The notes: generated from the letters alone by a model not told the origin. A stretch of 8,829 nt of DNA from Oxalobacteraceae bacterium (GCA_027485535.1 JAIXQV010000205.1:1-8829); one strand, 5' to 3'. Counted from the stretch's first letter, positions 1 to 6,152 are shown. Made by a program: numbers and translations.

Positions 1-544
1 CAGCGCCATCGCCGGTGTGGGTGAAACCATCCAGGATTAAGCGGGACATGCAGCCCGGTTGGCGCATGCACAACAGCCCGGCACGCAGCGCACCCGAAGA
101 CTGGCCATAAACCATCGGCGCGGACACACCGGTTTCGCGCGTCACCACGGCAAAGGCGGCGGCAAGATCATCGGCACCCGAGGCGATATCGGAGAAGCTG
201 CCGGTGCGGGTGGAGCGGCCATAGCCTTCATGATCCATGGTCCACACATCGAAGCCGCGCCGGGCAAACCAGTCCATCATCGAATAATCGGCGCCCGGCA
301 CCTGCAGATCGTAACCGCCGCGCCCGGAAAAGCTGGAACCATGAACAAGGAACAAAACAGGTTGCGTCGCGGCGGCCTTGGCGGCGGCCTGGCGCTTGCG
401 GTAAATATACAGCCGTACATCGCCCTTGTTGGCCCAATATTCGCTGGCGATGATCTTGGGCGAAGCTGCGGCCGCCGCCGGGGCAGTACCAAGTAACACG
501 GCGGTTGCGGCGGCGGCGCTGATGGTTTCGCGGCGTGTCAGCAT
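1..544 (-). CDS. Exported alpha/beta hydrolase, N-terminal 181 codons (partial)
   Basis: The frame is open from an ATG at 544 to the window edge, so the C-terminus is missing. A strong ribosome binding site (AAGGGGGA) ends 4 nt before the ATG and fixes the start. Residues 1-27 form an export signal: TRRETIS followed by an Ala-rich hydrophobic stretch ending APAAAAA, possibly Tat-type although the usual Phe after the twin Arg is absent. Residues 63-74 (VLFLVHGSSFSG) are the beta-strand and oxyanion-hole HG motif of the alpha/beta-hydrolase fold. GQSSG at 147-151 is the nucleophile elbow with Ser149 as likely catalytic serine. The Asp and His of the triad would lie beyond the edge. Substrate cannot be told; esterase- or lipase-like enzymes share these motifs. 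GC-rich codon use matches the right flank, so this is probably chromosome rather than element cargo, but the boundary is not proven. Confidence 0.85.
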   Translation of the reverse strand, partial: MLTRRETISAAAATAVLLGTAPAAAAASPKIIASEYWANKGDVRLYIYRKRQAAAKAAATQPVLFLVHGSSFSGRGGYDLQVPGADYSMMDWFARRGFDVWTMDHEGYGRSTRTGSFSDIASGADDLAAAFAVVTRETGVSAPMVYGQSSGALRAGLLCMRQPGCMSRLILDGFTHTGDGA

Positions 545-610
545 TGCGTCCCCCTTAGGCATAAAACGCCCCGCCCATCACCTCTGCGGCAGTGCCGTTC
601 AGACGGGCCC

Positions 611-801
611 TGTCCGTCGTCAGAACAATTGGCGCAATTTAAGGCGGAGATTAGCGGAGTGTGGGCCTTGTCTTGGGATTGATGTTAGGCGGCGAGCTTG
701 TAGTGTTGCAAGCGCCGATGCTCGATGGTCTGTCGTTTGATCTTCTCACGCTGCTGGATGATGCCTGTGGCCCTGCCGAGGTAGGCGTCGGCACGGATCT
801 G
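611..801 (-). mobile_element. Degraded insertion-sequence end
   Basis: This stretch holds the last codons of an integrase-core (DDE) transposase (see 685-801) and about 75 nt after its stop. It ends outward at TGTCCGTCGTCAGAAC (611-626). A TGT...ACA terminus is typical of IS3 and IS481 type elements, so 611 is probably the original IS tip. The rest of the IS and its other end are absent; the coding match stops near 801, about 25 nt from the end of the HGG-motif gene. It is therefore a relic, probably left by a deletion at the edge of the integrated element. The family assignment is from memory of transposase C-termini and terminal repeats, not from a search. Confidence 0.5.
685..801 (-). pseudogene. 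Transposase C-terminal remnant (integrase core type)
   Basis: Read on the minus strand, 801 to 685 encodes a fragment of about 38 residues ending in a TAA stop. It includes ADAYLGRATGIIQQREKIK and then a basic tail with the pattern RQTIEHRRLQHYKLAA. A DxYxGR motif followed by a charged helix and a basic RRLQ...LAA tail is characteristic of the extreme C-terminus of IS3/IS481-like transposases with an rve catalytic core. The catalytic DDE part is wholly absent. An in-frame TAG lies just upstream, so nothing longer is translated. It has no start codon or ribosome site of its own and is almost certainly not expressed. Confidence 0.65.
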
Positions 802-825
802 AGGCTAGGGCCATCTTCACGACCG

Positions 826-1137
826 CTACATTACAGGTTTCCGCCCCCGAGTTCGGGTTGATCCCGGCGCCACCAGATCAAGAGCGAACATCAGGCTCTC
901 AGCCTCGTGGAAGAAGACTGCCATCTCAAGGCGCTCGGCCTTAGCCTCCAGCGTCTCCCCACCATGCCTATACTGCGGGTGGTTGGCGCCTCTCCGGATC
1001 GTCTCCGGCCTCCGCGCACCGTGATAACGACAAACAGCCATACCGAACGCGGCTGGGTTGCGGCACTGATCCGCACGCGCCTTGCACTTGGCTGTGCAGC
1101 GCCGCGTCTTGCCTGAGATGACGTTTGGGAGGGGCAT
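826..1137 (-). CDS. Small HGG-motif protein (HGGxSTG-like, phage/element-associated)
   Basis: This 103-aa basic protein has two recognisable parts. Residues 14-40 carry a Cys/His cluster (Cys14, Cys18, Cys25, Cys36, His39) in the form CTAKCKARADQCRNP...CRYHG, which could bind zinc. Residues 50-69 read GANHPQYRHGGETLEAKAER, the GA.....HGG.T motif followed by a charged helix seen in proteins annotated as HGGxSTG domain-containing, common in alphaproteobacterial prophages and islands. Molecular function is not established. An in-frame TAA five codons upstream makes the ATG at 1137 the first possible start; no strong ribosome site precedes it. It is the last gene of the element in the direction of transcription, separated from the helicase by the candidate origin tract, so it may have its own promoter. 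The C-terminal ~15 residues are low in recognisable pattern. Confidence 0.65.
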   Translation of the reverse strand: MPLPNVISGKTRRCTAKCKARADQCRNPAAFGMAVCRYHGARRPETIRRGANHPQYRHGGETLEAKAERLEMAVFFHEAESLMFALDLVAPGSTRTRGRKPVM

Positions 1138-1217
1138 CGACGGGTTTTCTTACATTACATCAGCAGAGGTGCGGGCTGGACGGACAGTGGCTGAATGTTT
1201 CGCTGACCTGATGGAAG

Positions 1218-1330
1218 TGAGTGTGCTTGCCACCATTGCCACCTGTTTTCACTTTCACGCGCCGTGCATAGCATATCTACCCTTCTCTTTATTTATTTAG
1301 AAGTGGTGGCAATAGTGGCAAGCGCACTCA
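1218..1330. repeat. Long imperfect inverted repeat of TTGCCACC units
   Basis: The arms are 1218-1243 and 1305-1330, 26 nt each, separated by 61 nt. By hand alignment 24 of 26 positions pair as Watson-Crick, one as G-T and one (C-A) not at all. Each arm contains two tandem octamers with a 9-nt period: TTGCCACC at 1227 and 1236 in the left arm, GGTGGCAA at 1305 and AGTGGCAA at 1314 in the right. No T-run follows either arm, so it is not an ordinary intrinsic terminator. The loop contains the AT-rich tract TTCTCTTTATTTATTTAG. It fits a protein-binding array better than an RNA structure. Confidence 0.75.
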
Positions 1331-1367
1331 AAGGTCAAATAAATCAATATATTATGGCCTCCAGCGA

Positions 1368-1397
1368 TGGTGGCAGCCGGCGGCAATACTGCCACCA
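1368..1397. repeat. Short inverted repeat TGGTGGCAG / CTGCCACCA
   Basis: Perfect 9-nt arms at 1368-1376 and 1389-1397 flank a 12-nt loop that itself contains CGGCAATA. The arms are the same octamer that builds the larger inverted repeat to the left. It lies about 20 nt beyond the helicase stop codon on the minus strand. There is no T-run after it in that direction, so a terminator role is weakly supported; membership of the iteron cluster is preferred. Confidence 0.6.
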
Positions 1398-1419
1398 GTG
1401 ACCCTCACCTGCGTGCTGT

Positions 1420-2763
1420 TCAATCGTCCCACTTCACTGTTCCCCCAAGCGCAGCAGCAAATTCAAGCCGGGCAGTGGCAAGCGGTGGCAAGTTCTGACC
1501 GCGCTCTTGCTTGCCCGTCTTCGTCGTCCTCCCCACACTTGCTGAGGGACACAGCCGCCTGACGGCCTCATGCACATCCCGCTCTTGGCGCGGCTGGAAC
1601 AGGCGTTGCCCCTTCTCGTAGTCTTTCCACCCGCTGAGTAGACCCTTCGTGCTGACAAAACAGGGGCCAGACCAGACCCCCATAGGTTCAGAGAAGACAC
1701 CGCTCCCGAATTCACCCGACTGGAGCACTTCATACCAGTAACGGTCGAAGCCAGTCAGCGAACGCAGCTTCTGGTCCATGTGTGCGCGGTTCTTGGGTCG
1801 CTGCCTAACGTCGAACTTGGTTAGGTCGTATCGTTCGAGGTCGTAGATCATCGCAGAGATGACTGCCGGGTCGTTGATGGCCTGATGCACCTGCTTCCAG
1901 TACGCTGCATCTCCACGTCGCTTGTCCGAAACATGGAAGAATACGAAGCGCCGGTCATCAGGCTCAATGTGCGCAAAATGCGCGTGGTTCGTTGTGGTGA
2001 AGAACCGATGATAGGACTCGATGCTGCGTCGGGGCTGCTGTTTCTGCTCGATTGTGATGGTAGGCTCAGTCACCAATGACTTCAGCCGGTCCATTGCCCG
2101 CTTGTCGCCTGCGAACATCGCCTCATCCATGCAGATAACGTAGTTACCTTCGAGGGCTGCGTTGAACTTGCCGATAACGTGATCAACGTCGGAGACCAGC
2201 AGCGTCGAGCTAGACCAGATCCGCTCCACAACCCGCAGCGCTGAGCCCTTTCCGGTGCCTTGGCCGCCCAACATAGCCATGACCACGCCGGGCTTTTCTT
2301 CGGGCTTTTGGATCATGTGCGCCAGAGACAGGGTCAGGTAGCGGTAGAGGCTGAAGTCTCCATCTGCGATCACCTCGAGCAAGAAGCTCTTGATGGTATC
2401 CCAACTGCCCAGCCTTGGGATAACGGTTGGCCCACTCCACAGGTTCAGGGTCGTGGACGGTGTCGGGAGCGGGCTAAAAGCGACCCTGTCGTACACCGTC
2501 GTGGATGGGCTCACCAAGAAGTCGGCAATCGCCTTCCCAGCGTCAGAGGACAGCGGCAGTGCCTCAAGATGCCTCCGCAGCAACAACTTGCCGGAGGTCA
2601 TGCTGAACATCTGCACCCCCTCACGGTCAAGGCCGCTTCGAACAGCTTCGATTTGCTTGTGCTCGCCGATAACCACATCCCCTGAGAGCTTCAGGAGACA
2701 GAACGCCTTCTGTAGTTCCTGCAACGGGCTAGAAACGGTTGCGATGGAGGGGTTGCTAGCCAT
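1420..2763 (-). CDS. SF3-type primase-helicase, DUF5906 family
   Basis: A 447-aa ATPase likely to unwind and initiate replication of the element. The ATG at 2763 is chosen, not the longer open frame to 2976, because the extra N-terminal residues overlap the upstream gene's PriCT-2 coding and look unlike any domain, while AGGGAGG stands 5 nt before this ATG. Walker A is GGQGTGKGS (166-174). Walker B is YVICMDE (208-214). A polar sensor-1 strand, FFTTTN, follows (254-259), then a DDRRF arginine pair (269-273). The spacing and the flanking LKSLVTEPTITIEQK...R segment match DUF5906 helicases such as the helicase part of NrS-1-like polymerases. The ~140 residues after about 300 have no recognised motif and may bind the origin. 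The start overlaps the PriCT-2 stop by 8 nt (ATGGCTAG), so translation is probably coupled. Together with the two ORFs upstream it would make a complete primase-helicase. Confidence 0.85.
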   Translation of the reverse strand: MASNPSIATVSSPLQELQKAFCLLKLSGDVVIGEHKQIEAVRSGLDREGVQMFSMTSGKLLLRRHLEALPLSSDAGKAIADFLVSPSTTVYDRVAFSPLPTPSTTLNLWSGPTVIPRLGSWDTIKSFLLEVIADGDFSLYRYLTLSLAHMIQKPEEKPGVVMAMLGGQGTGKGSALRVVERIWSSSTLLVSDVDHVIGKFNAALEGNYVICMDEAMFAGDKRAMDRLKSLVTEPTITIEQKQQPRRSIESYHRFFTTTNHAHFAHIEPDDRRFVFFHVSDKRRGDAAYWKQVHQAINDPAVISAMIYDLERYDLTKFDVRQRPKNRAHMDQKLRSLTGFDRYWYEVLQSGEFGSGVFSEPMGVWSGPCFVSTKGLLSGWKDYEKGQRLFQPRQERDVHEAVRRLCPSASVGRTTKTGKQERGQNLPPLATARLEFAAALGGTVKWDD

Positions 2764-3280
2764 GCCATCCTCCCTGCCGCGCATGATAGTAGATGGTCCC
2801 GATGGTGGGGCTACGCGTGGGATCGTGGCTGTTGACGACGTTGTGGAAGTCGTCTTCCTCGAACCGATCTGGAACCGTTTCACACCACTGGCGGGCGAGT
2901 TCCTCCGCGTCGGGCCACCCAAAGGACAGGATTGCCCAGACAATGTCGCGGTAGAGCTCATATGAGCAGTCGGCACTTATGTGTTGCAGTTGTGCCTGCA
3001 ACATCGCCCGCTGCCTCGGAGTGTCATCAACGCTCTTGAACAGCGACAACCGGCCCTTGTGGCGGGTGCGCCCAGTCTCGCGCGCAGCCAACTCCTGCTG
3101 CCAGACGTTCAGCAGCGTCTCCGGTATCTCTGGTATATCCCGCCAGTCACCTTTCCCGCCCCAGCGATAAGGCTGCCCGGTGTAGGGATGGATCGAAGGC
3201 GGCAATACGTCCTGGACCGTTAGACCGTCGCGTGTCGCACAGCGGAATTCCAGGATCGTTGTCTCCTTTTGCTTATCCAT
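2756..3280 (-). CDS. Prim-pol C-terminal half with PriCT-2 domain
   Basis: A 174-aa protein that begins inside the prim-pol fold. Residues 10-15 (LEFRCA) and 25-40 (VLPPSIHPYTGQPYRW) are the last strands and the PPSIHP loop normally found near the end of a prim-pol domain. Residues about 105-172, YELYRDIVWAILSFGWPDAE through DPTR...TIGTIYYHARQGGW, match the primase C-terminal type 2 (PriCT-2) helical domain. It lacks the catalytic acidic residues, which lie in the upstream ORF (3273-3659). It therefore probably acts with that polypeptide, as a split enzyme. The start ATG at 3280 overlaps the upstream stop by 8 nt (ATGGATAA); AAGGG lies about 8 nt before it. An in-frame TAA two codons upstream rules out a longer start. 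An alternative is that one base was lost or gained here and the two ORFs are really one gene. Confidence 0.75.
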   Translation of the reverse strand: MDKQKETTILEFRCATRDGLTVQDVLPPSIHPYTGQPYRWGGKGDWRDIPEIPETLLNVWQQELAARETGRTRHKGRLSLFKSVDDTPRQRAMLQAQLQHISADCSYELYRDIVWAILSFGWPDAEELARQWCETVPDRFEEDDFHNVVNSHDPTRSPTIGTIYYHARQGGWHG

Positions 3281-3659
3281 TGCTTAGACCCTTATTCTTG
3301 ATGGTGAGGGTTTCGATCGGAGCAAGGCCGGAAGGTAGACGATACAGCAGCTTTGCTCGCCCAGGCCTGCCAGACACGATCTGCACGGCATCCTCAGCTT
3401 CAAGCAGCGCGTTAACGTCAATGCCGCGCGCAGCCAGCCACGGCTCAGCCCGCGCCATATCATCGAGATCGAGAGCCATAGTTGGGACAGGCAAGCAGTA
3501 GGCGTGCGCAATGCCGATGTTGCCGGTCAGACGCGCTGCCTCCTTCTCGTCGGTGATGACGTTCTCGAGCTTGTTCCAGTCAGGCGATCCGGGGTTTTTT
3601 CCGGCTCTTATCGACACAAGCGCCATCCCGTGGGCGATGTAATCGGAGGCGACGCTCAT
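3273..3659 (-). CDS. Bifunctional primase-polymerase (prim-pol) N-terminal half
   Basis: A 128-aa protein with the first part of the prim-pol (AEP-type primase) domain, which would synthesise primers or short DNA at the element's origin. MALVSIRAGKNPGSPDWNK (12-30) matches the N-terminal strand and loop of this family. The catalytic acidic pair is in LDLDD (63-67; Asp64 and Asp66 as the DxD metal-binding motif). VSGRPGRAKLLYRLP (95-109) is the next conserved strand; here a Lys stands where many prim-pols have His, as in relatives linked to DUF5906 helicases (from memory). The ORF stops at TAA just where the LEFRCA...PPSIHP part should follow; that part is in the next ORF, in another frame. 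It overlaps the upstream Cys-rich gene by 4 nt (ATGA). Confidence 0.75.
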   Translation of the reverse strand: MSVASDYIAHGMALVSIRAGKNPGSPDWNKLENVITDEKEAARLTGNIGIAHAYCLPVPTMALDLDDMARAEPWLAARGIDVNALLEAEDAVQIVSGRPGRAKLLYRLPSGLAPIETLTIKNKGLSNG

Positions 3660-4057
3660 TGCCCGACCTCCCAGCAGAGTGGGGGGAGGAAAGCGGCATC
3701 CGCTTCCCCTTTGGCGATTGCGTCATGCAGCACCCGCGGCGGCAACACTCCGACCTCGTACGCCTTTACCAAATCTCCACCATGGGCGCAGAGCGCTAGA
3801 GAGGTTGTCATCGCGAACCCTGTGCGGTCGGGTAAAGCTGACGCAGTCTCTTCGAGGGTTTTCTTGATGGCGCTGGCGAAAGCGCCTGACCCACCCACAT
3901 GGAGGTTACGGGCGCACTCGGAGCAATAGAAGAAGTACACGAGCATATTGCCCTGCTGGTAGGACAGGGCCGATGTTTCTGAGGCAAGATCAATATCTTG
4001 GCTGCATCCACAGCACCCGGCGTGCCCATAGCCGTAATCATTTAGATGGCAGGTCAT
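3656..4057 (-). CDS. Cysteine-rich protein of unknown function (possible zinc binding)
   Basis: A 133-aa protein that I do not recognise. The ATG at 4057 is chosen because it overlaps the alpA stop by 4 nt (ATGA); a longer open frame to 4195 would overlap most of alpA with unconvincing sequence. The N-terminal third has two Cys groups, GCCGC (14-18) and CSEC (45-48), about 27 residues apart, which resembles a zinc-ribbon-type site (CxC/CCxC...CxxC). The rest is mixed and helical with no further motif; there is no signal peptide or clear membrane segment. The stop overlaps the prim-pol start by 4 nt. Position between alpA and the primase in a coupled operon suggests a replication or regulatory accessory role, which is inference. 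The function is unknown. Confidence 0.6.
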   Translation of the reverse strand: MTCHLNDYGYGHAGCCGCSQDIDLASETSALSYQQGNMLVYFFYCSECARNLHVGGSGAFASAIKKTLEETASALPDRTGFAMTTSLALCAHGGDLVKAYEVGVLPPRVLHDAIAKGEADAAFLPPLCWEVGQ

Positions 4058-4245
4058 TCCGCTGCCAGCCCGCTCAGAAGGGTGTGCAGGCTCTCGGCTG
4101 GGATAACGGTGCGACCGCCTACCCGGATGGCCTTCAATCGGCCAGCGGAAATATGCGAATAAATTGTTGTTTTTCCGAGACTTGAAGTCGTGCACGCTTC
4201 TCGGATGCTGTAAGCTAATTTAGGCGATGGAGGTAGGTCAAACAT
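4054..4245 (-). CDS. AlpA-like helix-turn-helix transcriptional regulator / excisionase
   Basis: A 63-aa DNA-binding protein. YSIREACTTSSLGKTTIYSHI (12-32) is a MerR/AlpA-type winged helix-turn-helix, followed by the wing RLKAIRVGGRTVIPAESL (36-53). This is the usual pattern of AlpA, Xis and small helix-turn-helix proteins of P4-type elements. In P4-like islands AlpA activates integrase or excision genes; here it may act as excisionase, regulator of the replication operon, or both. The ATG at 4245 is preferred over one at 4281 because GAAAGGG lies 8 nt before it, while the upstream ATG has no good site. It is the first gene of the tightly overlapping run to the helicase, so its promoter should lie within about 4246-4330 on the minus strand. 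I see no clear -35/-10 pair there. Confidence 0.8.
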   Translation of the reverse strand: MFDLPPSPKLAYSIREACTTSSLGKTTIYSHISAGRLKAIRVGGRTVIPAESLHTLLSGLAAE

Positions 4246-4301
4246 TACACAAACCCTTTCGGCGTTCGGGATCGAACGCATCGGGTCTGCCTGAGTCGGT
4301 T

Positions 4302-4334
4302 TCGGCTTAGCCGGGTTCAGCCGATTGTTTTTTT
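4302..4334 (+). terminator. Terminator-like hairpin facing the plus strand
   Basis: TCGGCT (4302-4307) and AGCCGA (4319-4324) form a 6-bp stem with an 11-nt loop, followed by TTG and then seven T (4328-4334). This is the shape of an intrinsic terminator for plus-strand transcription. It overlaps the 3' end of the 192-aa gene, which runs the other way. No plus-strand gene precedes it in the element, so either it is chance or it ends an antisense transcript over the alpA region. The stem is short and GC-moderate. Confidence 0.25.
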
Positions 4335-4885
4335 GCTCTGCGCTTGGCGTCGGACACTCGGCTAGGAAGATTGGTCAATTGCACGGTATCACCATCTTGG
4401 GCGTTACGGATTTCACGGTCCAGCAGCACGATGCCGGAGATACCCAGTAGCGCCTTCTGCACTTCCCTGGCCGAAGTTTTCAGATCGTCAGCGACGATGT
4501 CATTGATCAGCTTAGTGATGCTGCCGTACCGGCCAGGCCGAGGGTTGTGAGCTCGGTCAGTTTGTCTAGCACTTAGTGCTTTCGCTGCCTCCTTGAGGTG
4601 GCGGATGGCGTGCCCGGGATCCTTGGCGAGGCGCTTAAACACGCCCTCCGCGACGGCGTGCTCTGTGCTGAGGTCACTCTGATGATAGAGTCGCTCAAGG
4701 GTCTGCCAATCCGCCTTCTCTTGCTCAGGCCCCGGGCCTTCCACACGATGGCGCAAGCGCTCTCGCTGCAGGATGAAATCGAGGAATGCTGCCCCTAATT
4801 TCTCGTCTGTTTCTATGGCGCTCGCTTCCTGGAGAAACTGTTCTGCTAGGCGTTTCTGCACTTCATCGAATGATTGCTCGTCCAT
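4307..4885 (-). CDS. Hypothetical protein downstream of integrase
   Basis: A 192-aa hydrophilic protein that I do not recognise. The start at 4885 is chosen over longer in-frame starts because it lies 1 nt after the integrase stop (TAA G ATG) and has GGGAGG 9 nt upstream; the longer forms would read through the integrase 3' end. Sequence is mostly charged and helical, with an N-terminal segment that may form a coiled coil (about 1-45), a conserved-looking centre (RPGRYGSITKLINDIVADDL, about 116-135), and a basic tail (KRRAKKQ, 181-187) that could contact DNA. No signal or membrane segment is seen. Close coupling to int suggests a role with integration or its control, but nothing in the sequence shows the function. 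Confidence 0.65.
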   Translation of the reverse strand: MDEQSFDEVQKRLAEQFLQEASAIETDEKLGAAFLDFILQRERLRHRVEGPGPEQEKADWQTLERLYHQSDLSTEHAVAEGVFKRLAKDPGHAIRHLKEAAKALSARQTDRAHNPRPGRYGSITKLINDIVADDLKTSAREVQKALLGISGIVLLDREIRNAQDGDTVQLTNLPSRVSDAKRRAKKQSAEPG

Positions 4886-4886
4886 C

Positions 4887-6119
4887 TTAAACAGCCTCCC
4901 GTTCCGGGAACTGCACGATATCGGCACCCTTGCGAAGCTGATCGAGGTAGTCGCTCCACCATTGGGCCATTTCGACGCGCTCCTTCCAGTGTTGGCCCCG
5001 GTGGTATGCGGCACGAACCTTGTCTTTGTCCGAATGTGCCAACGCCCTTTCGATTGCGTCGGGGTGCCATCTCCCAGACTCGTTCAGCAGCGTGGAAGCC
5101 AGCGCTCTAAAGCCATGAGAAGTCATCTCTTCCGACGTATATCCCAGCCGCCTTAGCGCTGCGTTGAGGGTGTTTTCGCTCATCGGGCGTGCCCTTGAGC
5201 GCATGCCGGGGAAGACAAATCCCGCGGGCCCGGTCACAGCTTTTACGTCTCGAAGCACGGCAACGGCTTGGCGTGACAATGGCACATGGTGAACCTTGCG
5301 CATCTTCATTTTTGCGGCCGGTATCGTCCATAGCGCCCCATCCAGATCGATCTCTCCCCATTCCGCGCAACGGAGTTCGCTAGGGCGGACAAAAACGTGT
5401 GGCGCAAGCTGTAGGGCCAGCTTGGTGAGACCTAGGCCGACGTAGCCATCGATGGCGCGGAGCATTTCCCCCACTCGCTTGGGGTCCGTTATCGCGGCAT
5501 AATGCTTAACCGTAGGCGCAGTTAGGGCGCCACGAAGATCGCGGGTCGGATCAGAAGCCAGCCGGCCTGTCGCTACCGCGTAGCGGAATACGGCGCTAGC
5601 CAGTTGGAGCGTACGCCTGGCGCTTTCGAGCTTACCTTTGTCCTCGATCTTGCGGACGGCAGCGAGCACGTCCGGGGGCTTGATCTCGACGATGGCCACA
5701 CGACCGATTGAACTGTCGAGCAAGGACAACAGATATTCGCTGCGCGTTGCAGTAGTTGCTGCCCAAGCCTTATCGCCATCTCGCTTGCGCTTGGCGCAAT
5801 ACTCCTTTGTGAGCGCGGCGAACGTGCTTTCAGCTTGTGCGCGAGACCGAACCTTGTCGCGCTGCTTCTCGCGAGACGGGTCTTTCCCTGTGATGATCAA
5901 CGTTCGAGCATCATCACGTCGCCTGCGTGCCTCAGCGAGGCTGATTTCCGGGTAGGGACCGATTGCGAGCTTCTTTTCTCGGCCGTCCACGCGGTACTTC
6001 AAGCGCCATAGCTTTCCGCCAGAGGGCTGCACCAGCAGGAACAAGCCGCCTGCATCGCCCATCTTGTAGGGTTTTTCGTGCGATTTCGCGTTTTTTATCG
6101 CAACGTCTGTCAGAGCCAT
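4887..6119 (-). CDS. int: P4-type tyrosine recombinase (integrase)
   Basis: A 410-aa integrase that would insert and, with an excisionase, remove the element at the neighbouring tRNA. Residues 1-90 are the arm-binding domain of P4-type integrases (LTDVAIKNAK...GGLFLLVQPSGGKLWRLKY...IGPYPEISLAEAR). Residues about 95-195 are the core-binding SAM-like domain. The catalytic domain shows Arg245 in VRPSEL, a Lys/His segment (KMRKVHHVPLS, 272-282), HGFR (335-338), His362 in AHSDKDK and Tyr372 in AAYHR as nucleophile. Length is normal (about 400). The gene starts 197 nt from the tRNA 3' end and is transcribed into the element, the usual layout of tRNA-targeting P4-type integrases. Repeats upstream of the start (6153-6207) may be arm sites. 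The ribosome site is weak (GAAG). All catalytic residues are present, so it is probably active. Confidence 0.93.
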   Translation of the reverse strand: MALTDVAIKNAKSHEKPYKMGDAGGLFLLVQPSGGKLWRLKYRVDGREKKLAIGPYPEISLAEARRRRDDARTLIITGKDPSREKQRDKVRSRAQAESTFAALTKEYCAKRKRDGDKAWAATTATRSEYLLSLLDSSIGRVAIVEIKPPDVLAAVRKIEDKGKLESARRTLQLASAVFRYAVATGRLASDPTRDLRGALTAPTVKHYAAITDPKRVGEMLRAIDGYVGLGLTKLALQLAPHVFVRPSELRCAEWGEIDLDGALWTIPAAKMKMRKVHHVPLSRQAVAVLRDVKAVTGPAGFVFPGMRSRARPMSENTLNAALRRLGYTSEEMTSHGFRALASTLLNESGRWHPDAIERALAHSDKDKVRAAYHRGQHWKERVEMAQWWSDYLDQLRKGADIVQFPEREAV

Positions 6120-6152
6120 GATGCGCCAAGCTTCTTCGGATGTGGCTCTTTC

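Larger units (their letters stand above)
1218..1491. other. Candidate replication origin of the element (iteron-like cluster with AT-rich tracts)
   Basis: Eight octamers of the GGTGGCAR type occur within 265 nt: inverted at 1227, 1236 and 1389, direct at 1305, 1314, 1369, 1474 and 1484. The last two lie inside the helicase gene's 3' end; the others are mostly intergenic. Two AT-rich tracts, 1282-1301 and 1331-1355, sit between the groups and could act as unwinding elements. In phage P4 and in PICI/SaPI satellites, iterons bound by the element's own primase-helicase lie close to that gene, and the layout here is similar. What is seen is the repeat cluster and its position; that it is an origin, and that the neighbouring helicase binds it, is inference. 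It could instead be an operator for the HGG-motif gene. Confidence 0.45.

Noticed and set aside
848..873. T-arm-like sequence (CGGGTTGATCCCGG then CGCCACCA) as a possible attR
   Set aside because: It does not match the tRNA-Gly 3' end, is in the wrong orientation for a direct repeat and codes for the HGG-motif protein C-terminus.
1153..1162. CATTACATCA shared with the tRNA D-arm region (6373-6382)
   Set aside because: A 10-nt match is expected by chance in a window this size, and the D arm is not where integration at the 3' end would leave a repeat.
2390..2965. 191-aa plus-strand frame across the helicase and PriCT-2 genes
   Set aside because: It lies antisense to two recognised domains and has no ribosome site or motif.
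2764..2976. N-terminal extension of the helicase frame to an ATG at 2976
   Set aside because: It overlaps the PriCT-2 coding region in another frame, has low-complexity Ser/Thr/Pro content and no domain; the ATG at 2763 has a strong ribosome site.
4058..4195. Longer start of the Cys-rich protein inside alpA
   Set aside because: The added residues are the shadow of the alpA frame; the ATGA overlap at 4057 is a better start.
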